NCBI RefSeq assembly: GCF_019391655.1 | Contig: NZ_JAHXPQ010000004.1 | Coordinates: 434,001-498,000, forward strand | Reading direction: 5' to 3' | Length of the DNA stretch: 64,000 nucleotides | From: Mucilaginibacter rivuli | GTDB lineage: Bacteria > Bacteroidota > Bacteroidia > Sphingobacteriales > Sphingobacteriaceae | Shown here: piece by piece, positions 62,317 to 64,000 of the stretch | Layout of the letters: each line of letters starts with the position of its first letter | Numbering within the stretch: the first letter of the stretch is position 1 | The notes under the pieces: generated by a model | What the model saw: the letters and a program-made list of their open reading frames with translations, nothing else | What the model was told of the DNA's origin: nothing | The model's database searches: none | Made by a program: the position numbers and the translations under genes

Positions 62317-63375
62317 TTAACCTTTATAAATTACAGATACCTTTACGCTCATACCAGGGCGCAGTTTATCCATAATTTCTTTGCTTGCATTTATTTTAAT
62401 TTTTACCGGCACACGTTGTACTACTTTTACATAGTTACCGGTAGCGTTATCTGGTGGCAGCAATGAAAATTTAGCACCTGTAGCAGGTGAAAAATTATAT
62501 ACTGTACCGTCAATTTTAGTATCCGGGAAAGCGTCAACCTCTATCTCAACTTTCTCGCCTGAGCGTAAATTGTTCAGTTGGGTTTCTTTAAAGTTAGCGG
62601 TAATGAACAGGCTGTTATCCTCCACAACCGAGAACAAAGTTTGCCCTGCCTGTACCAACTGGCCTTTTTGCACATTCTTTTTTGATACGATACCCGATGA
62701 AGGCGCTGTAATGTTAGTGTACGATAATTGCAGTTTTGCAAAATCAATATCGCCTTGCTTTTGTGTAACACCGGTATTGGTTACATTCAATTGGTTTTTG
62801 GTACCGCTAACCTGCTCTTGTGCTGCTTTGTATTGCTCTTGCGAAGCCAGCAGTGCTGCCTGTGCCGCATCGCGGGTTACCTGTGCTTGTTCAAAAGCTT
62901 GTTTAGTAACCGATCCATCTTTAACCAGGTTAGCATAACGGTCATAATCGCGTTGAGCCTGTTGTAATTTGATCCTGGCTGTTTCAACGTTTGCTTTGGC
63001 GGTAGCGGCATTAGCTGATGTTGCGAATATTTGTGATTCTGATACACCTACCGATGCGCTGGCTAATTTTTGAGTAGATAATGCTTGTTCTAACTTAACT
63101 TTGTAGTCGCGGTCATCTAATTTAACCAGCGGCTGGCCTTGTGTAACATGTTGGTTCTCTTCGAACATAATGGTGTCAACGTATCCGCCAACACGGGCAA
63201 CTACCGGGCTGATGTTGCCGTCAATCTGTGCATCATCAGTATCCTCATGTGTGCCATAATATAAGTATTCTTTAACTCCAAAAACGATACCACCCAACAA
63301 TAATAACCCTAAAATAATGGGCATTACTTTGTTTGATTTCTTTTCGGTTTTTTCGTGTTCTGTTCCTTTTGCCAT
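62317..63375 (-). CDS. emrA: EmrA/HlyD-type membrane-fusion protein
   Basis: 352 residues. One membrane helix (about 20-36), then the biotinyl-lipoyl half-motifs (DTDDAQIDGNISPVVARVGGYVDTI and APSSGIVSKKNVQKGQLVQAGQ), a long coiled-coil hairpin (about 85-205) and the beta-barrel adaptor end (KIDGTVYNFSPATGAKFSLLPP, LRPGMSVKVSVIYKG). Links EmrB to the outer-membrane channel. It sits between the TolC gene (gap 14 bp) and emrB (gap 4 bp). Confidence 0.95.
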   Translation of the reverse strand: MAKGTEHEKTEKKSNKVMPIILGLLLLGGIVFGVKEYLYYGTHEDTDDAQIDGNISPVVARVGGYVDTIMFEENQHVTQGQPLVKLDDRDYKVKLEQALSTQKLASASVGVSESQIFATSANAATAKANVETARIKLQQAQRDYDRYANLVKDGSVTKQAFEQAQVTRDAAQAALLASQEQYKAAQEQVSGTKNQLNVTNTGVTQKQGDIDFAKLQLSYTNITAPSSGIVSKKNVQKGQLVQAGQTLFSVVEDNSLFITANFKETQLNNLRSGEKVEIEVDAFPDTKIDGTVYNFSPATGAKFSLLPPDNATGNYVKVVQRVPVKIKINASKEIMDKLRPGMSVKVSVIYKG

Positions 63376-63389
63376 GATATTTGTAAATT

Positions 63390-64000
63390 TTATTTGTTCA
63401 GTTTTCCGGTTGATTTTAATAATGTGTAGTAAGCAAGGCCGGCATCGGCTTTAGCCAACTCCAGGTTTATTTGTGCCTGGTATAGTAATGTTTGCGCGTC
63501 TACCCTGTCGGTAACCGAAGCTATATTGCTTTGGTATTTCGATTCGAGGATCTTGTTGTTTTCTCCAGCTTGTTCTATTGATGTTTCCAATAGCTTAATC
63601 TTGTTTAAGGCTGTCTGGTAATTTTGATAATTGCGGTTGATCTCCGTTTTCAGGTTATCCGTAGTGATGCTTTTCCTGATAACGGTTTCATCCTGCTCTA
63701 TTTTAGCCTGGGCTACCTTATTCTTATTGGTCCACAGTGATCCAAAGTTCCATGATACGGTAGCACCTAAAGTGATAGGCGTAATATACTGACCTGATTG
63801 TGGCAGCGGGTTAGCGCTTACATCAATATAATAAAAGCTTGCTCCAACACCTACGTTTGGCAATTGCTCTGCTTTTATCGATTTGATATTGGTTTCGGCA
63901 ACCTTGTTTTGCAAATCAAGCTGCCTCAACTCCTGGCGCGATGCAAAAGCGGTATCAATATAGCTTGACAATGGTTTTAAAGTACGGCTATTATCAGCTA
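63390..64000 (-). CDS. TolC-type outer-membrane efflux channel, 3' part
   Basis: C-terminal ~203 residues of an outer membrane efflux protein; the gene continues past the right edge, so codons beyond 64000 are missing. Repeated coiled-coil/strand pattern of the OEP family: QELRQLDLQNKVAETNIKSIKAEQLPNVGV, ATVSWNFGSLWTNKNKVAQAKIEQDE, DAQTLLYQAQINLELAKADAGLAYYTLLK. It is first in the minus-strand operon tolC-emrA-emrB, completing a tripartite exporter. Confidence 0.93.
   Translation of the reverse strand, partial: ADNSRTLKPLSSYIDTAFASRQELRQLDLQNKVAETNIKSIKAEQLPNVGVGASFYYIDVSANPLPQSGQYITPITLGATVSWNFGSLWTNKNKVAQAKIEQDETVIRKSITTDNLKTEINRNYQNYQTALNKIKLLETSIEQAGENNKILESKYQSNIASVTDRVDAQTLLYQAQINLELAKADAGLAYYTLLKSTGKLNK

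Noticed and set aside
1..64000. CRISPR arrays, rRNA, tRNA, insertion sequences, prophage
   Set aside because: No regular spacer-repeat pattern, no cloverleaf or rRNA-like stretch and no transposase, integrase or phage gene was seen on either strand.

Overview
The window reads as chromosomal DNA from a Bacteroidetes bacterium, most likely a Sphingobacteriaceae member close to Mucilaginibacter or Pedobacter (inference from gene content, no search was run). Pointers are the fused LpxC/FabZ, the single-subunit five-helix SdhC, PorX of the type IX secretion system, DUF3347 and HYC_CC_PP proteins, weak or absent Shine-Dalgarno signals, and Bacteroidetes promoters. Four promoters show the full form TTG-N19-TAnnTTTG (before tsaE, the GbsR-type regulator, lpxD and efp). 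Coding density is high. I see no rRNA, tRNA, CRISPR array, insertion sequence or prophage.

Layout. 1-4.9 kb: 5' part of mnmG, two identical parS-like palindromes on its promoter, a small membrane protein, Uup, an NHL-repeat lipoprotein and a pirin. 5.0-7.4 kb: an MCE/Mla-type lipid transporter (permease, ATPase, MCE protein). 7.4-14 kb: a GHL10 glycosidase-like lipoprotein or secreted protein, a membrane-anchored coiled-coil protein and a 1244-residue NtrY-like histidine kinase. 14-18.5 kb: fabD, folE and a pterin synthase on one strand, futalosine-pathway mqnB/mqnD and aat on the other. 18.5-22.2 kb: a five-gene envelope cluster that looks copper-related. 22.3-27.4 kb: ilvE, an ECF sigma factor with a membrane partner, and pdhC/pdhA. 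27.6-32.5 kb: NlpC/P60, CapA, SPFH and small secreted proteins, then 5-formyltetrahydrofolate cyclo-ligase preceded by a 6S-RNA-like structure.

32.7-44.8 kb: sdhCAB, PdeM, a large outer-membrane beta-barrel protein, a retropepsin/PDZ protein, YihY, alanine dehydrogenase and tsaE. 45.0-48.7 kb: a GbsR/MarR-type regulator followed by four co-directional genes (DCC thiol oxidoreductase, TIGR01777 SDR, membrane-SRPBCC protein with a G7 frameshift, DUF5519), with the same TTTCA-N8-TGAAA palindrome in front of the regulator and in front of the operon. 48.7-50.6 kb: porX and a downstream gene with an in-frame stop. 50.7-56.9 kb: HD phosphohydrolase, lpxD-lpxC/fabZ-lpxA, an ABC ATPase, efp and tatA. 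57-64 kb: two M28 peptidases and a TolC-EmrA-EmrB tripartite exporter cut by the window end.

The genes are mainly core metabolism (menaquinone synthesis, succinate dehydrogenase and pyruvate dehydrogenase form one respiratory theme) and envelope biogenesis (lipid A, Mla, T9SS control, outer-membrane proteins). The items most worth a second look are the parS pair on the mnmG promoter, the 6S-like RNA, the regulated operon at 45-48.7 kb with its frameshift, and the EF-P whose tip lacks the usual modifiable lysine.
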